From: Brasenia schreberi
Lineage: Eukaryota > Streptophyta > Magnoliopsida > Nymphaeales > Cabombaceae
Length of the DNA stretch: 64,000 nt
Direction: 5' to 3'
Assembly (NCBI GenBank): GCA_036023115.1
Contig: JAYKKT010000073.1
Location: forward strand, 13,207,001 to 13,271,000
Shown: piece after piece, positions 46,301 to 56,746 of the stretch
Layout: every line of letters begins with the position of its first letter
Position numbering within the stretch: the first letter of the stretch is position 1
The notes under the pieces: generated by a model
What the model saw: the letters and a program-made list of their open reading frames with translations, nothing else
Told to the model about the DNA's origin: nothing
Database searches by the model: none
Program-made: the position numbers and the translations under genes

Positions 46301-49300
46301 TAACGCAACCCTCCTTTCACATCTGGGCTTGGGATCAGCCATGGTAGAGTTCAACATTATATCCATTTGCTCAAATTGATTGAAAGTATAAAAGTATTAT
46401 GTTTTGTTATGTAATGTTTTATGCTGAAGTTATAAGTTAAAAACTGGGATCCATTGCCTCAAATTGATCGAAAACCTAAAAGTGTTATGTTTTGATATGT
46501 TTTATGCTAAATTTATATGAAGAAATTAATACAGGTTTCTCTTGCAACTTTCTTATTCTGAAATGCTATGTTTCAATTCATAATCTTTTATATTAGATTG
46601 TCATGTTTAATTTTGTGCAATTTCAATTACTTATATATAGATATATTTGTTTTCATATCAGGACGAGTTCACACCTTATGTTTCTTTTAAAGAAGTTATT
46701 GTACTCCACACCGATACCTGTACCAGGTATCAATAGCGTGCTAGTGTCCATGCAACATAGCTTTTTTTGTTTAGAAAGGCTACCATTTCTATTTCTATTA
46801 GTTAGTTTAAAAATAAGAAGAAAATGAATCTAAGAAACCTTTGAAACGTACACCTCTAAACTAAAATCTGCAATATAAGCAGATACATCTAAGCATCACA
46901 GATCGTCGTGGTAAGAGACCTATTTGACATGTGAAGCCTCTTTTGTTGCGGTTATGCCAGCATACTGCACCTCACGGATTTCTATGTTGTGGTCTTCTCA
47001 ATTTGCCGCTCCATGTGCATCGCCCTCACCAGTTGAGACCAACATTTTCCTCTCGGAGGCTTGTTGGTCTGTTAGTCTCGACACTTGCCACAAGCTCCTG
47101 GTTGGCTAATCCTGTACCACCCCCCTGTTACGTGCTTCATGAGCAATCACAGGATGGCATTGCATGTATAGTGCATTGTGCTGTCCAGCTTATATGCACT
47201 ATAAATATTTTTAGGTTAAGCCCTGCCTCTCCTTTGATTCCCCTTTTTATATGCTTTTTCTTTATTCCTCTTATAATCAGTTGCATCTTGTTTCCCATGC
47301 TTTGCCTTTCCTGTTTCCCATTTGCTTCGAAGCTACTGATTTGGTTCTTATATGGTCAAGGCATTCAATTCGTATGCTGCTTCCAAATTTCATCCATTGT
47401 AAAACTCCTTGCTTCTTGTTCCTGCATGTGGCGTTCCACTTTATTTCTAACTCTTGCATTTTAATTGTCAATACCCTGATCCAAAGTCAATTATAGTATA
47501 ACTTCTTTTCTCACTTTTGCTAGTAGTTTTGATTCTTCTTCTCAAAGAATCAATAAGTGATGAATCCCTATAAATAGTCACACATCCATCGAATGTAAGT
47601 TGGTGTAGAGTCTCATGGGGTTTTCATGTTTTCTATGTTACCTTGAGCGTTACGTGCTGCTCTTACTTGGCTTGTGAAAACCCCCAATAAAATAAAATCT
47701 GGTAGAATAGCAAGCTTAAATAGGACATAGAGAACTTTCAATATTTAAATCCTAGAAGCTTTTACTTTTGCTTCCCTTCTTACTATTATCCTGCTTTTAC
47801 TTTTTGAAGGCAGTTGTTGCTTGCTTCTTTTTCCTTTTTTTGTGGGGTTGAGTGTTTAAGGTTCTGTTTTTACGTATTGTTATGTGATAGTGATAGTGTT
47901 CCTAAATCACATTGATTGGCTCGTCAAAAATCTCAAATGTATGTTTTGATTTAAAGCATTTTGAGAAGCATATAAAATTGGGAATTACAGTTCATATCAC
48001 AAGGGAAGTCACTTTCCACCAAGGGAAAGAGACAAGATTTTCAAGGGAAGCTCATTCTACTGCTGATAGCTTTTTAGTATAGTGAGTTTTGTACAACCAA
48101 CACATATAACTTACTGTTATAGCCTAAGTTGTGAAGTGCATGGTGTAAGACATAAACAAGCGCGGAAAAATTCAAAATTAACGATGACATAAGTTTTTCT
48201 TTTTAATTTTTTGTCGATGAGTAACATAATTTTCGTTGTGAAGCACCAACAAGTCGCACCAAACAACAAGATAAGATGTTAATTGAGTCTAGAAACTCTA
48301 CAAATTCCAATACAGTCCCAAAGTAACACAGCATTCTTGAAAAATCAAGACTGTACCAACAGTTCTGTCAAGGATTTCTCTACCCATTTGGAAACAATTC
48401 TCTCTTGAAACCATCCACAAAGTTGGAAAGGGAACCAAAAGTATTTTGAATATGTTCTGTGTATTTATGGAAAAAACTTTAGAATTAACAATTATCTTGC
48501 TTAACATAGACAATCACGGGAAACTTCCAATTTGGCAATTATTTAAACTGTATGAACAATGATGAACATCGAAATTGACAATGATCATACTCCCAACATG
48601 AGGGCAACATGAAATAAAAGATAATATCCAAAATCTCAAGTCGCGTAGATGCCCAATATTCGTATTATACACAAGTTCAAATAAAAAATCGTACACCACT
48701 CTACCATGTGGTGTGCTACAAAGCACATGCAGGCTAACGCTGTAAATGTGTGCTATATATCCTTTTCTGGTTATATCATGCTATTTGTGCTAAGTAGTGT
48801 GCCATTAATAACTTCACCAACTTAAAGGAAAATCTGTAAGTCTCCTTCACTTGATCTTGCTTTTCAATTGTCTTCTATATGCTATGTGCTCTACCCTCCA
48901 TTTGCACGTACTTCCTATTTATTTCCAAATTTATTCATATGTTGGCTTCAGTTTTATTCTTATACCTCAACTCATTGAGTTCGTATGATATTTTGCACTT
49001 CCTTTATTATTAATGTTCCTCTCTTTTCACTCTTGCATCCTGGCTTGTTTTTATCAGTTCTACTTCTTTCTTTGGCAACCTTGATCAAAAGTTAATGACA
49101 CCTTTCATCCCAGTTTTTTTTTCCAATAACATGTGATTAATCTTTTTGAAGAAACAAGTTGTAAGTCAATCAAAGTTCTGCGTCATCCATCCTGAGGGTG
49201 CAGTCACTCAATACGACTTTGTGTGGTTCTGCTATTTCTAGACAGGTGCATTCCATCTGTTGCTTTGATGGATGGTAGAGTATAATCCTGCTTTTAATCC

Positions 49301-51530
49301 TGAAAAACATAATTACATGTCATGTATGTTGTTGAGAACAGGCATGTGTATAAGTTGAATGATGGGCGTGTCATATGCACATTGTGAGTTACTATTAAGT
49401 TTTGATTCGGAATGGGATTGTACTTCTGTGTGTGGCATAGTTGTCTCTAAAGTCACTGTGGAAGCAATAATACATCACTTGTTCATCTGAGATATCTTCT
49501 GATGGCCTAGAATAGGACTTTTCAACCAGCACTAGTGCAGGGTAACTGACTTGCAATCCAACTTCTACACCTTTTATGGGAGATGAACCAGGCCAGGGAG
49601 CTGGTCTCTGAGTCAAATTCTTCATGAATATGTTCTACTTGTGTTCAGTCGTTCAATTTGTGTCTCAAAGGCTGGCTAACACATTGATATCATGGTTTCA
49701 GTGACAATCACGGTGATGATCCCCGGCCATTGCCAAATATAAAAGAACTTAAGGGAGCAACTGATATCACTGAAAGGAAAGAAGTCCCTTCATGGGACTG
49801 GAAGGTCTGTTTTGTTAAGGAACTAGGAGATCTTGTTTAAATCTTGCATTGAGTAAATTTCCTGTTTTGGGCTTTATTCTTCATGGTAGATGCACTCTTA
49901 TTAATGCATATTTTGATTTTTGAGATATACTTTGAAATACAAACAAGGAATAATTATTTGTCACGTGTAAATCTTTTACTGTTGTTTCATCTTCAAAGAA
50001 GTCTTTCGTTCAGAGATCATTCAGATTTTTGAATTGTAGGAATGTTTTATAGGTAGAAGTGGGTTGGCCTAGTTCATGAGTTGGTTCGATGGTGTTGTCT
50101 GATTAGGGAACAACTGATATTCTAGTCTAATTTATTTGAACTGGCAATAAGAACCCTTTAGAGGGATTCATTTTTCTTAATGTGTTTTAGTGTGACTAGA
50201 TATACTCACAATTCAAACTTTTTGTAGGAGGGAAAGGGCTGGTATTGGAACAGACCGCCTCCTTCGAGTAGGAAACAAACTGACGACGGAAATGCTGGGA
50301 GAAGGAAAGCAAATCGTGGAAGCAAGCGTTGCAAGATCCCTCCAGGTCAGTGCTCATCCGCTTCTATCACTAGTCTCACTTTTATAATGTAAACTGCTTC
50401 TATCACTAGTCTCACTTTTATAATGTAAAATGGAAAACGTTTCAATATGTGAAGTTGTGAATAATAACACTTCTTGGACTTTATATCTTATTTTGTTTGA
50501 TGTCTTGCGCTTTAAAATTGTCAGGAATTACCTGGGACTTTGGTTCTTGATTTTGTCTGTATTGTTGACTTCTCCTTCACAAAGTTGAAGTGTGTGCGTA
50601 TATATAAATTTTTGTTCTTTAAAATTTTATTTCCGCTGCTTGATATATTAGAGTTATGGTCGATGACATGAGTTCGGTAGTTTAGTGATGTAATGCCATC
50701 TTTGCCTTCCCATTTGACCTTTCATTCCATGATCTACCTCTTTTTTTTGTCACATGCATTCCGGTGGTTTCAAAACATCCTCCTTTATGCTCAATTGCAG
50801 AGATTCTTTGTGATCGCTGCCGGAAAGTGATGACTCTTCCAGTTACCACACCCTGTGGCCATAGCTTCTGTAAGGCCTGCTTGCAAGCTGCTTTCCCGCC
50901 AGTCAGAGAGAGAAGTGTTCTGGGTGGACGAAGTTTGAGAACGCATAAGGTTGTCAGACAATGTCCTACATGTAAACAGTGCATCGACGAATTCTTTGAG
51001 GATCCCAAGGTGTGAGAATAACAGAGATTCAGCCATACCGATATAGTAGTGAAAACTTAACTTTTTTCCCACAAATATGTCTGAATCATGCCTTGTTATG
51101 CACTGGCTTGATCCATGGGTTTTAGTTGGCCAACATCTGCAATTTGGGCAGATGTTCAGCGACTATAGTAATTTGATTATCTCTTACTTTTCAGGTTAAC
51201 CTAGACCTGCAAACCTTGATTGAAACCATTCAAAAGAGGGCCAAGGAGAATGAGGTAGCATCAAGTGGAGGTGATGGTGAAGAGTCTGGTCCAAATGATG
51301 AATCTGGGGAAAGCACTGAATCTGAGATAGCCGAAGTTCCTGAAGTTCCACAAAGAACTGCCGCTGACACCAGAAAACTTAAAAGAAAGGGAACTGGCGG
51401 TGACAACCCAACAAGGGCCGAGGGTGAGAAGCAAAAGAAAAACAAGTTTGAAGGCAACCGAAGGATGGAGGAAAGCCAGGGTTCTCCGTCAAGCCCTCTT
51501 CTTGTTCAGTCCGATGGTGATTTGGAATAA
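22326..51530 (+). CDS. VIM: VIM/ORTHRUS-type E3 ubiquitin ligase (PHD-RING-SRA-RING), complete
   Basis: Nine exons join without any frame problem: 22326-22787, 23474-24006, 24104-24229, 24472-24571, 24848-24909, 49702-49804, 50228-50345, 50801-51009 and 51195-51530, giving 682 residues (Arabidopsis VIM1 is about 645). PHD finger: C14, C17, C29, C32, H37, C40, C56, C59. RING1: C142, C145, C157, H159, C162, C165, C177, C180. SRA/YDG domain about 260-430, with 'LSGGYQDDEDHGEWFLYTG' and 'GVRYDGVYRIEKCWRKVG'. RING2: C505, C508, C520, H522, C525, C528, C556, C559. The tail is acidic then Lys-rich. VIM proteins are nuclear; the SRA binds (hemi)methylated CG and, with MET1, maintains CG methylation, while the RINGs ubiquitinate histones. 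The start is the ATG giving the family N-terminus 'LPCD.EG.CM.CK'. Intron 5 (24910-49701) is about 24.8 kb of mostly transposons. Confidence 0.95.
23293..23340 (+). mobile_element. 48-bp RTE LINE tail with 19-bp target duplication (VIM intron 1)
   Basis: The insert consists only of the extreme 3' end of the RTE family ('ccgaccccgtctagtatggg' onward, then (GTT)n). It is bracketed by the identical 19-mer ATCTTTCATATCGAACTAG at 23274-23292 and 23341-23359. It is an extreme 5' truncation. The unmutated duplication indicates a young insertion. Confidence 0.95.
25410..26148 (-). mobile_element. hAT-2, left half (split by Copia-1)
   Basis: This matches the hAT-1 transposase region 28246-28725 (for example 'ggcaacactcagttg' and 'gagatctcaaaa'), preceded by eroded terminal repeats ('tatcatgtatcgttttgg', 'gataacatcgtatcg'). 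The part matching 26900-28240 of hAT-1 is absent, so the element was internally deleted. It is cut at 'aataagag', the last five bases being the Copia-1 target duplication. The outer left end is approximate. Confidence 0.8.
26149..26371 (+). repeat. Copia-1 5' LTR
   Basis: It starts 'tgttagag' and ends 'attataaca'. Compared with the 3' LTR it lacks about 63 bp after 'atgatc' and otherwise differs by scattered substitutions, so the insertion is not recent. Confidence 0.9.
26585..29902 (-). mobile_element. hAT-1, near full-length autonomous-type hAT transposon (3318 bp)
   Basis: Ends are CAGTGTTGTC (left) and GATAACACTG (right), inverted repeats with one mismatch in ten. The element is flanked by a perfect 8-bp duplication ATTAAAAC (26577-26584 and 29903-29910). 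Dense CGTATCG/CGATACG subterminal repeats occupy about 26602-26660 and 29797-29892, likely transposase binding sites. It is inserted in the gag leader of Copia-1. Confidence 0.96.
26914..29470 (-). pseudogene. hAT-1 transposase (BED finger, DUF659, hAT dimerisation), two lesions
   Basis: The minus strand begins near 29410 with a BED zinc finger ('CLFCEKVVSGGISRLKHHLAG'-type, Cys-x2-Cys and His-His). A Ser/Arg-rich linker follows, then the DUF659/RNase H-like body ('TIMADRWTDRRGRTLLNF', 'ITDNAANYKAAGKEL', 'PCAAHCIDLILEDIG'), a splice at about 27592/27502 restoring 'DVWWNRFG', and the dimerisation motif 'CSATSCERN.SVF.HIHTKKRNRL'. A further intron (27295 to about 27196) leads to an acidic C-terminal exon ending at 26914 ('FDFEEEG', 'EDYLVDDPDYNL'). 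Lesions: a frameshift between about 29070 and 29120 separates the BED part from the body, and the conserved Trp of 'CERNW' is TAG (27397-27399). It was probably active not long ago. Confidence 0.88.
30452..32860 (-). mobile_element. RTE LINE, long but degenerate, inside Copia-1
   Basis: From right to left on the minus strand: endonuclease-like remnant (about 32850-31950), linker, then RT with 'SEEWRVSTLIPIYKNKGDIQ' and 'NYRGIKLMSH' (31276-31091), 'GFHQGSTLSPYIF' (about 30830), and 'LSRRKTKYMECKF' (about 30650). The order and motifs match the RTE clade. The 3' tail is missing: it ends abruptly at about 30452 where complete copies continue. Many stops and frameshifts are present. No duplication was found. 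Confidence 0.8.
33043..33354. repeat. Inverted duplication of the Copia-1 gag zinc-knuckle region
   Basis: Two 138-bp arms (33043-33180 and 33217-33354) are reverse complements with about three mismatches, separated by a 36-bp spacer. Both arms encode the same CX2CX4HX4C knuckle ('CSHCGKPRHSRENYW'), on opposite strands. The spacer begins with the reverse complement of DNA just left of the first arm (33018-33041). Confidence 0.93.
34695..35275. repeat. 116-bp minisatellite, about five units
   Basis: Units start at 34695, 34812, 34928, 35044 and 35160 ('ccgctatag'), so periods are 117, 116, 116 and 116 bp. Each contains the 12-bp palindrome ATAGCGCGCTAT or a one- or two-base variant, plus 'ggtgcactcaagggtgaca'. 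The last unit runs into Copia integrase coding sequence near 35270. Confidence 0.95.
36456..37119 (-). mobile_element. Small DNA insertion carrying a captured RRM exon
   Basis: It interrupts Copia-1 reverse transcriptase right after 'DIIVTGND' (36432-36455); coding resumes at about 37120 towards 'LHYFLGIEV'. Both ends are GC-rich and repetitive ('gcgacaccgacaccgacac' left; 'cgcaccgcacctgcaccgg' right), unlike the surrounding AT-rich DNA. The outermost bases are similar in inverted sense (GTCACA / TGTGAC) and 'ata' occurs at both borders. That suggests a TIR transposon, but the superfamily is not clear. Confidence 0.6.
36561..36800 (-). pseudogene. Captured RRM (hnRNP-type) gene fragment
   Basis: Minus-strand reading of about 75 codons gives an almost complete RNA-recognition motif. 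The RNP2-like stretch is 'PFIGKVSW', then 'DKLKEHFGNYSEV' and 'VIMRDKVTS', with RNP1-like 'RGFCFIVF', followed by 'VLQDKYTI'. This order and spacing match the first RRM of plant hnRNP/Musashi-like proteins, where RNP1 is usually RGFGFVVF. It stops after 'KTVS', near where such genes often have an exon end. The aromatic RNP1 positions are partly changed (G to C). No promoter or second RRM is seen, so it is a non-functional copy. Confidence 0.72.
38240..38995 (-). pseudogene. Copia-2 reverse transcriptase block
   Basis: An open stretch of 251 codons is the best kept piece of Copia-2. It has the N-terminal 'WQMDVKNAFL' motif, 'DKVYKLKKSIYGF', the catalytic 'YVDDIII', 'DLGRLHYFLGIEV', and the 'TRPDISFAVGYVSR' motif. 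Frames upstream and downstream are interrupted, so no full polyprotein is possible. Confidence 0.85.
39519..40019 (-). pseudogene. Copia-2 integrase block (C-terminal half)
   Basis: The open stretch carries 'YYPQKNSVAERENRHILE', 'YWGEAILTSVFLINRMPS', 'PRVFGCTCF' and 'FLRYSSTQKGYKCYD', the usual order for the end of the Copia integrase core and its following region. The upstream core with the first catalytic acids is not in this frame. Confidence 0.82.
42063..43112 (+). mobile_element. hAT-3, deletion derivative of the hAT-1 family inside Copia-1
   Basis: A perfect 8-bp duplication GATACTTT lies at 42055-42062 and 43113-43120, and Copia-1 reading continues across it. The right end is GACAACACTG with dense CGATACG repeats (43041-43100). 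The left terminal repeat is eroded, though 'gatacggg' and 'gatac' remain. The only coding trace is the acidic transposase tail on the plus strand (about 42640-42846, 'DEWIMEDNEENALLTEED'), followed by a long AT-rich 3' part. Confidence 0.85.
43167..43453 (+). repeat. Copia-1 3' LTR
   Basis: 287 bp, starting 'tgttagagattgg' and ending 'tttataaca', directly after the polypurine run. It is longer than the 5' LTR because it retains 'gttctttgtttaaccaatag' and neighbouring sequence. Confidence 0.9.
43459..44070 (-). mobile_element. hAT-2, right half (split by Copia-1)
   Basis: This continues hAT-2 after the Copia-1 insertion. It matches hAT-1 from about 28726 to 29385 in the same orientation, including the start of the transposase body and the BED region ('ccactgctaatcaccttctcacaaaaaa'). 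It stops near 44070; the terminal repeats of that end are absent. Confidence 0.8.
44071..49701 (+). other. Right part of VIM intron 5
   Basis: No gene is recognised. There is a direct repeat 'ccctatatcagtgcata' (about 44063 and 44125) at the hAT-2 border. A short LINE-derived piece occurs at about 46295-46345 ('aagcctaacgcaaccctcct'), similar to 60178-60235. Short open frames (for example 46931-47464 plus, 49395-49625 minus) have no known domain. Confidence 0.5.
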
Positions 51531-52435
51531 TTGGTTCCATTCCCGTAATCGTCACAATCTTCAAAAAGCATTGTAACAGTTCTTTTGAATGAAACAATTC
51601 CGTTAACCTGACTGGATCTATAACTTTATGGCATGCAGACGGATAATTTGTATCATTCAATTCTATCAAGTTTTACACATTTTAGCTTGTGCTGCCCTTG
51701 CTATTAATTTTGTTCAATGCTGTGCTCAATTCTATCAAGTTTCCTGTGCATTTATTTGCGATTGTGGTTGTTGTATGCAGCTTATGATTAATTTGACTCA
51801 GACCAAAACATGTGCAGGAGAAATGAGATCAATGCAATCATAATCTTGAACTGGATCAGATTGCTGCATTGATTCTTCTCGACGTCACAAGTTGGAGGAT
51901 TTCTTTCTTTTGTTATCGGCTGGCTGCAGTGTAATTGTAACTTGCAATTCATGGCATGGAGGACTGACCTAATTATCATGCTATTTCATAAGTTTACAGA
52001 AGGAGCTTCCTCAAAAATGCTTCATCGGTGCAAAAAATCTTCAGTGCTTCCAACTTTACCCATTTCTATCTGTTCTTCCACTCAATCATCCAGGCATACA
52101 TCATCCTTAAAGATTGGGCCTTATTAGTCCAAAACTGCCCGCTGTTGCCACAAGGAACCAGAGGGTCCTCCTGCTAGGGTCAACACAGAAAGACCTCCGA
52201 TTAGGTCATTGATGCCTTACCTGGCGATTTGTATATCTGATAGGGATCTACCTAACCCATGTTGTCAATCCCCCCAAAGATAATCTGGGCATTATTGGTT
52301 TATCTATTTGACGAACACTTCGGCACAAGCTCATCACAAGATTGCCTTGATTAAATTTCAAATTTTTTGAGAAACAGGGTATTTCAGTGCGATCATCTCA
52401 TTAAAAGTTGGTAAAAGTAGCATTCAAATGACACA
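51531..52435. other. Region downstream of the VIM gene
   Basis: It begins with the VIM 3' untranslated region. A repeated phrase 'caattctatcaagttt' occurs twice (about 51658 and 51727). No gene is recognised. Confidence 0.45.
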
Positions 52436-52780
52436 TTTTTTTCACCATTATAAATGCCTCTTATAAGTTTTATATAGGATAATGACATCTTTTTTTACAG
52501 TTTTTCAAAGAAATCTCCTAACGTTTTATCGAAAGTTTTTTCTAGATCAATACATATAATGTATAAATTCTTTTTTGCTCTAAAATATTTCATAAGATGT
52601 CTAAAATAGGTGAATCTTTTCAATTTTCTATTATACTTAATATTTGTCTTATCATATGTTTGATAATTTTTCTCATAATTTTATAGTATGGTTTATTAAC
52701 TTATAATTCGATAATTCACATGATTGTTTATTATTCTATGTAAGTGTATTACCTTCTTATTAAAAATGGTGGTTGCAATC
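52436..52780 (-). mobile_element. Decayed RTE LINE fragment
   Basis: It matches the minus-strand LINE copy at about 30900-31260, including 'gttttttctagatcaata' (52536-52553) and the 'tgtttgataat' region. It is internal RT sequence without recognisable ends, full of stops. Confidence 0.7.
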
Positions 52781-53287
52781 TTCTTGAAAAGAGAAAAAAA
52801 GAGAGGGAGGCTGCCACATTTGTCAAAAAAATAATACGTGTAGAGGGCGGCGGAGTAAGGTGGCTAAAGGAGACGTCATAGATGATCGAGTGACGGAAGT
52901 ACTTGTGAGTACGAATGCGCACGAAACTGGATGCGCGTGCCCCAATTCATATGGTCCCATAATGAGGATGAGTGAGGGCATCAGAGTCAGATCAGTGAAT
53001 GCGGATACGGTTTCAAGGACCCACACGGAGTTATTTCGACGCAATAAATGGAAATGGAATGGATTAGTTTGAGCTCACCTGCCAAACCAAATCCATGCAA
53101 TTGCTTAGCTGATGACCATGAATTGCTATGACAATTCCAGGAGCCTTGCTTCGCTGCATGCTAGAAAGTGCGCTGCAACATCCACATCCACACAACTTTT
53201 TGCAAGGAAATCTGACCTAGACAGGCGCAGAATGTTTTACATCCGCAGCCTCATAAATTAACAAGAAGCAGAACCGGACCTCCTTTT

Positions 53288-53373
<86 letters not shown>
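53288..53373. repeat. Compound (CA)n(TA)n microsatellite
   Basis: A CA run of about 22 bp passes directly into about 64 bp of TA repeat, followed by 'gacagagaga'. Open frames across it are artefacts. Confidence 0.95.
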
Positions 53374-53377
<4 letters not shown>

Positions 53378-54533
53378 GAGAGAACCTCGTACATGATATA
53401 TAATATATGCTAACAACATCATATATTTAAATAAATCTTTCAATTTTGAAAGATAGATGATTGATATTGGAATTTAAAAAATGAAAGATGAAAATTTCTT
53501 GATTTAAAAATTATTTTTTATTTTTTAAATTTAAAATTTTATCATCGATCTTTTAAATTAGATGGTTTAAAATTTATTTAGATATAGTAGCATGTAATGT
53601 TGTTAATAAATATCATTCTGTCTATATATACATATGTATATATAAATAATACTTAAATATACTCAAACATTTCTACCATGTGATCGGTACAATAAACATT
53701 GAAGGTTTGAATATAAAAAATAAATTGTATTATTGTATACTGAATGCGAGTGCGAAAAATACAGTAATACAAATTATTTTTTAGATTCAAATGTTCACCG
53801 ATGATCGTGCCAATAAGATGAGTACAGACCTCTCTCTCTTTGAGTACTATATTCATTTCATTGGGCTTATGTTGATTTGAGAAATAGATTCAATTATATT
53901 GAACAGCCAAGATAATTCAAATCAAAGTAATTTGGTATCCTACCTTTATGGAACTTCGTCCTGGTGGAATTCTGATGCATTGAAATGTGTCAAAGTAGCA
54001 GCCTCCCAATGCTTACGTGGTTCGTATAATTGATTTGTTTTCTTAAAGTACCGTTCTTCTCAATGAATAATTCAGATCAAATCCAAATCCAGTTCCAAAT
54101 ATACAGCTTGAATTCAAATGCTGCGTGTAATTGTTAAAGGGCAGCATAATTAATGGAACCACCTGACTCATGAGCAGCAGCTGGTAAATTTTATCGTTTT
54201 TCGTTAGAATGGGAGGACGAAGGCTAACACACACGACGCCCTGGGTGCGCACCAGTAGGTACTTTGGTCTCATTAGGACTAAACTTAGAAACTATAAGGA
54301 GGCACACCTAACACTAGTGATTGGATATTGTTTACTATTGATATTGTGATTCCTGTTCGACCATTGCTTTTCGAGAGTATGAGTATAATAATATTATCTT
54401 TCATCTTTTATGAAAACTCTCGAATCCTTTTAAAGTATACTCATGCCACCAAAAAGCAAGGGGGCAAAGCATGAATAAACATGTTAGATATGAGTAGAAT
54501 TCGGTTTTTTCACCCAACACATCCTAAAGGTTA

Positions 54534-55002
54534 GACAACAACAACAACCAAGCCTTTTTCCATATTAGAGAGAGTCGGCTACATAAACCTTTTGTTTTCA
54601 TCGAGCCTGATCATGTGTTATTCTAGCATTTAAGTTAACATAAACAAGATCATTTCTTTACTGTTTCTCTCCAACACTTTTGTGGTCCTCCTTTTCCTCT
54701 TTTACATTTTCACAATATAGTTTTTACTTTTTTACTGAAACTTCTTTTAGTTGTCTTTCTAAGTGTTCATGTCATTTTATTATTGATTTGTATCACTCTC
54801 AAATTGTTTCCAATAACTTCATTATGTATACAGTCTTCCCTTGTGTAACAATTTATCTATCTAAGCATCTTCATTTCTACTAAAAATATCTCTTATTCGT
54901 GTTATGATTAATTGCCTATTATTCATTATCATAAAACATAGTGGTCTAATTGTTCTATAATATTTTTCTTTCAACTTTAATGATAGCCTAATGTCACTCG
55001 TT
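54534..55002 (-). mobile_element. 5'-truncated RTE LINE (469 bp)
   Basis: The 3' tail '(gtt)n' lies at the left (54535-54550), followed by the family's 'ccgactctctctaatatgg'-type end. The 10-bp duplication CTAAAGGTTA is present at 54524-54533 and 55003-55012. The coding remnant is broken by several indels. Confidence 0.88.
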
Positions 55003-55858
55003 CTAAAGGTTAAACCCACACAAAAAAGGTTTGAACCTTAATTGTGAAGAGAGGAAAATTCATGGTATCTTTTCATTATCCCTTGTTAAATGAAAGGTGG
55101 TCTGAACGCCAAATGCTCAACAGAGAGGCCCCAAGAGCCACATTTGCTCGGGCACTGCCTGCAATTGTGTAGCTAATAAGATGGGGTGCGCCGTGCGTGT
55201 ACCACCGAAAATTTGAGAAACCGATAACTGTATAGCCCATGGATGAGTACAGAAGTAATAGGACCTGACAGGGCTCGGCCCAACTCCATCTTGTCCAAAA
55301 ACGAAAATGGCTCGAGCAATTATTTCTCTCGTTCAAAACCGTGCATCAAAGCATCAAATTCACTGTTACCCAGAACCTATATCCTTTTAATCAACTAAAA
55401 AAGGATGTGGAAGTTGGTGGTGGACACTTTAGGCCCCAATAACAACCATGAAATACGGGAGGAAGGGTTCTCTTCTCAGATTTCATGAGTTTTGTTTTAA
55501 AAAAAAAGTTTGAAAAAAAAACTGTTTTGCTTTTATAAAAGATACGAGAATCTTTCGAATAAACATAAAATGACTTTAATGAAAAACCTAAAAAGAAAAA
55601 CACAAGAAGAGGAAAAATCAAAGTCCATATAGAATGAAAAATGAATACAAGTTATATACTCAAAAACGCTGTAAAAACCCTCTATGGATAATGTAAAACG
55701 GATAACGGTTCACCCCTCCTTTTTTCTTTTTCTTCCATGCCGTAGCTTGCTTCCGAATAGTCTTAAGGTCTACTGCAACTCGACTGCATCTACACTCCAA
55801 AAAAATGGTGGAAAAAATATGAATGCAAGTGAGCCAACTCATGGGCTACTAAAGCCAT

Positions 55859-55898
55859 CTCTCTCTCTCTCTATATATATATATATAGAGAGAGAGGG
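55859..55898. repeat. Palindromic (CT)n(AT)n(AG)n microsatellite
   Basis: This is the same CT-AT-AG design as at 16778-16860 but shorter (about 40 bp). It can fold into a perfect hairpin. Confidence 0.92.
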
Positions 55899-56249
55899 AA
55901 AATCTTATATGTATAATTATGCACGGTATTGAATCCACAAGTTCACATTCACTACACATTCCATAACCATCTTTTACTCGTCAAAACTAAAAGAACAAGT
56001 TCACATTTCATAACCATCTTTTACTCGTCAAAACTAAAAGAACTTATAGATTGATAGATATACAGAGAGAAATGGTTTTGGCATTTGTTATGAAAAGTAA
56101 AAAAAACGTGAAACACGGTGAAAAACAATAACCAATAAAAAACTTATATAAATATATATAGAGAAGTGGTTTTGGAGTAGGTTTGGAAAAGTAAAAGAAA
56201 AAAAAATAGTGAAAGACTACCAATGATTGAAATGATGAAACCAAGTAAC

Positions 56250-56253
<4 letters not shown>

Positions 56254-56324
<71 letters not shown>
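56254..56324. repeat. Compound (AT)n(GT)n microsatellite
   Basis: About 46 bp of AT repeat is followed by about 25 bp of GT repeat. Just upstream, two similar segments (about 55940-55975 and 55999-56041) share 'acaagttcacatt' and 'cataaccatcttttactcgt'. Confidence 0.93.
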
Positions 56325-56746
56325 GCCATGCTTGATACGATCAAAGCTCATCTTCGACCTTGAGACGAGCTTAATCGAATCAAACATTTGTCCGACCAAG
56401 CTGAGTAGTTCGAACATAACTGGAGCTCGAGTTCAAGATTGAGTCGGCGTGATTGCACCCGTGGAAAAAACAAAATTAAGCAGTTTTAGTCCTAACACCA
56501 GGCTCGTTGCCATCAACATCAGCATTTTACTGATGGCCGTACGAGAAAGACCGAGCTATGCAAAACCAAACTGCATATCATCGGAAACCAAAATGATTCA
56601 CCTCCTGGAAACCAGACACACGACTGCTGTGGCTAATTGATAATAAGCGATGAGAGGAAACAAAGTTCAAATCGCGTTGGGAGCTCAAAGAAGTACCACA
56701 AATCCCATTACAGTGGACACAAACTTTGCTCTGTGGCTGTGGTTCC

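Larger units (their letters stand above)
24910..49701 (+). other. Giant intron 5 of the VIM gene
   Basis: Donor 'ag|gtttca' follows the codons for 'APWT'. Acceptor 'ttcag|tgac' resumes in the same phase with 'SDNHGDDPRPLP', the normal continuation in VIM proteins, so no exon is missing. About 17.3 kb is Copia-1 with its inserts, flanked by the halves of hAT-2. About 0.5 kb on the left and 5.6 kb on the right is intron DNA without a recognised transposon. Confidence 0.92.

Noticed and set aside
46924..47464. Overlapping plus-strand frames within VIM intron 5
   Set aside because: No recognisable domain, different frames overlap, and the region is within an intron of an intact gene.
24910..49701. 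The possibility that the VIM exons before and after the intron are two genes
   Set aside because: Splice phases match exactly and the protein continues across the junction through the conserved SRA end, with no domain missing or repeated.
53258..53443. Open frames through AT, CT and GT microsatellites (also at 12378-12718, 56144-56442 and 18957-19189)
   Set aside because: Ile-Tyr, Ser-Leu and Cys-Val runs arise from the repeats alone, with no conserved sequence around them.
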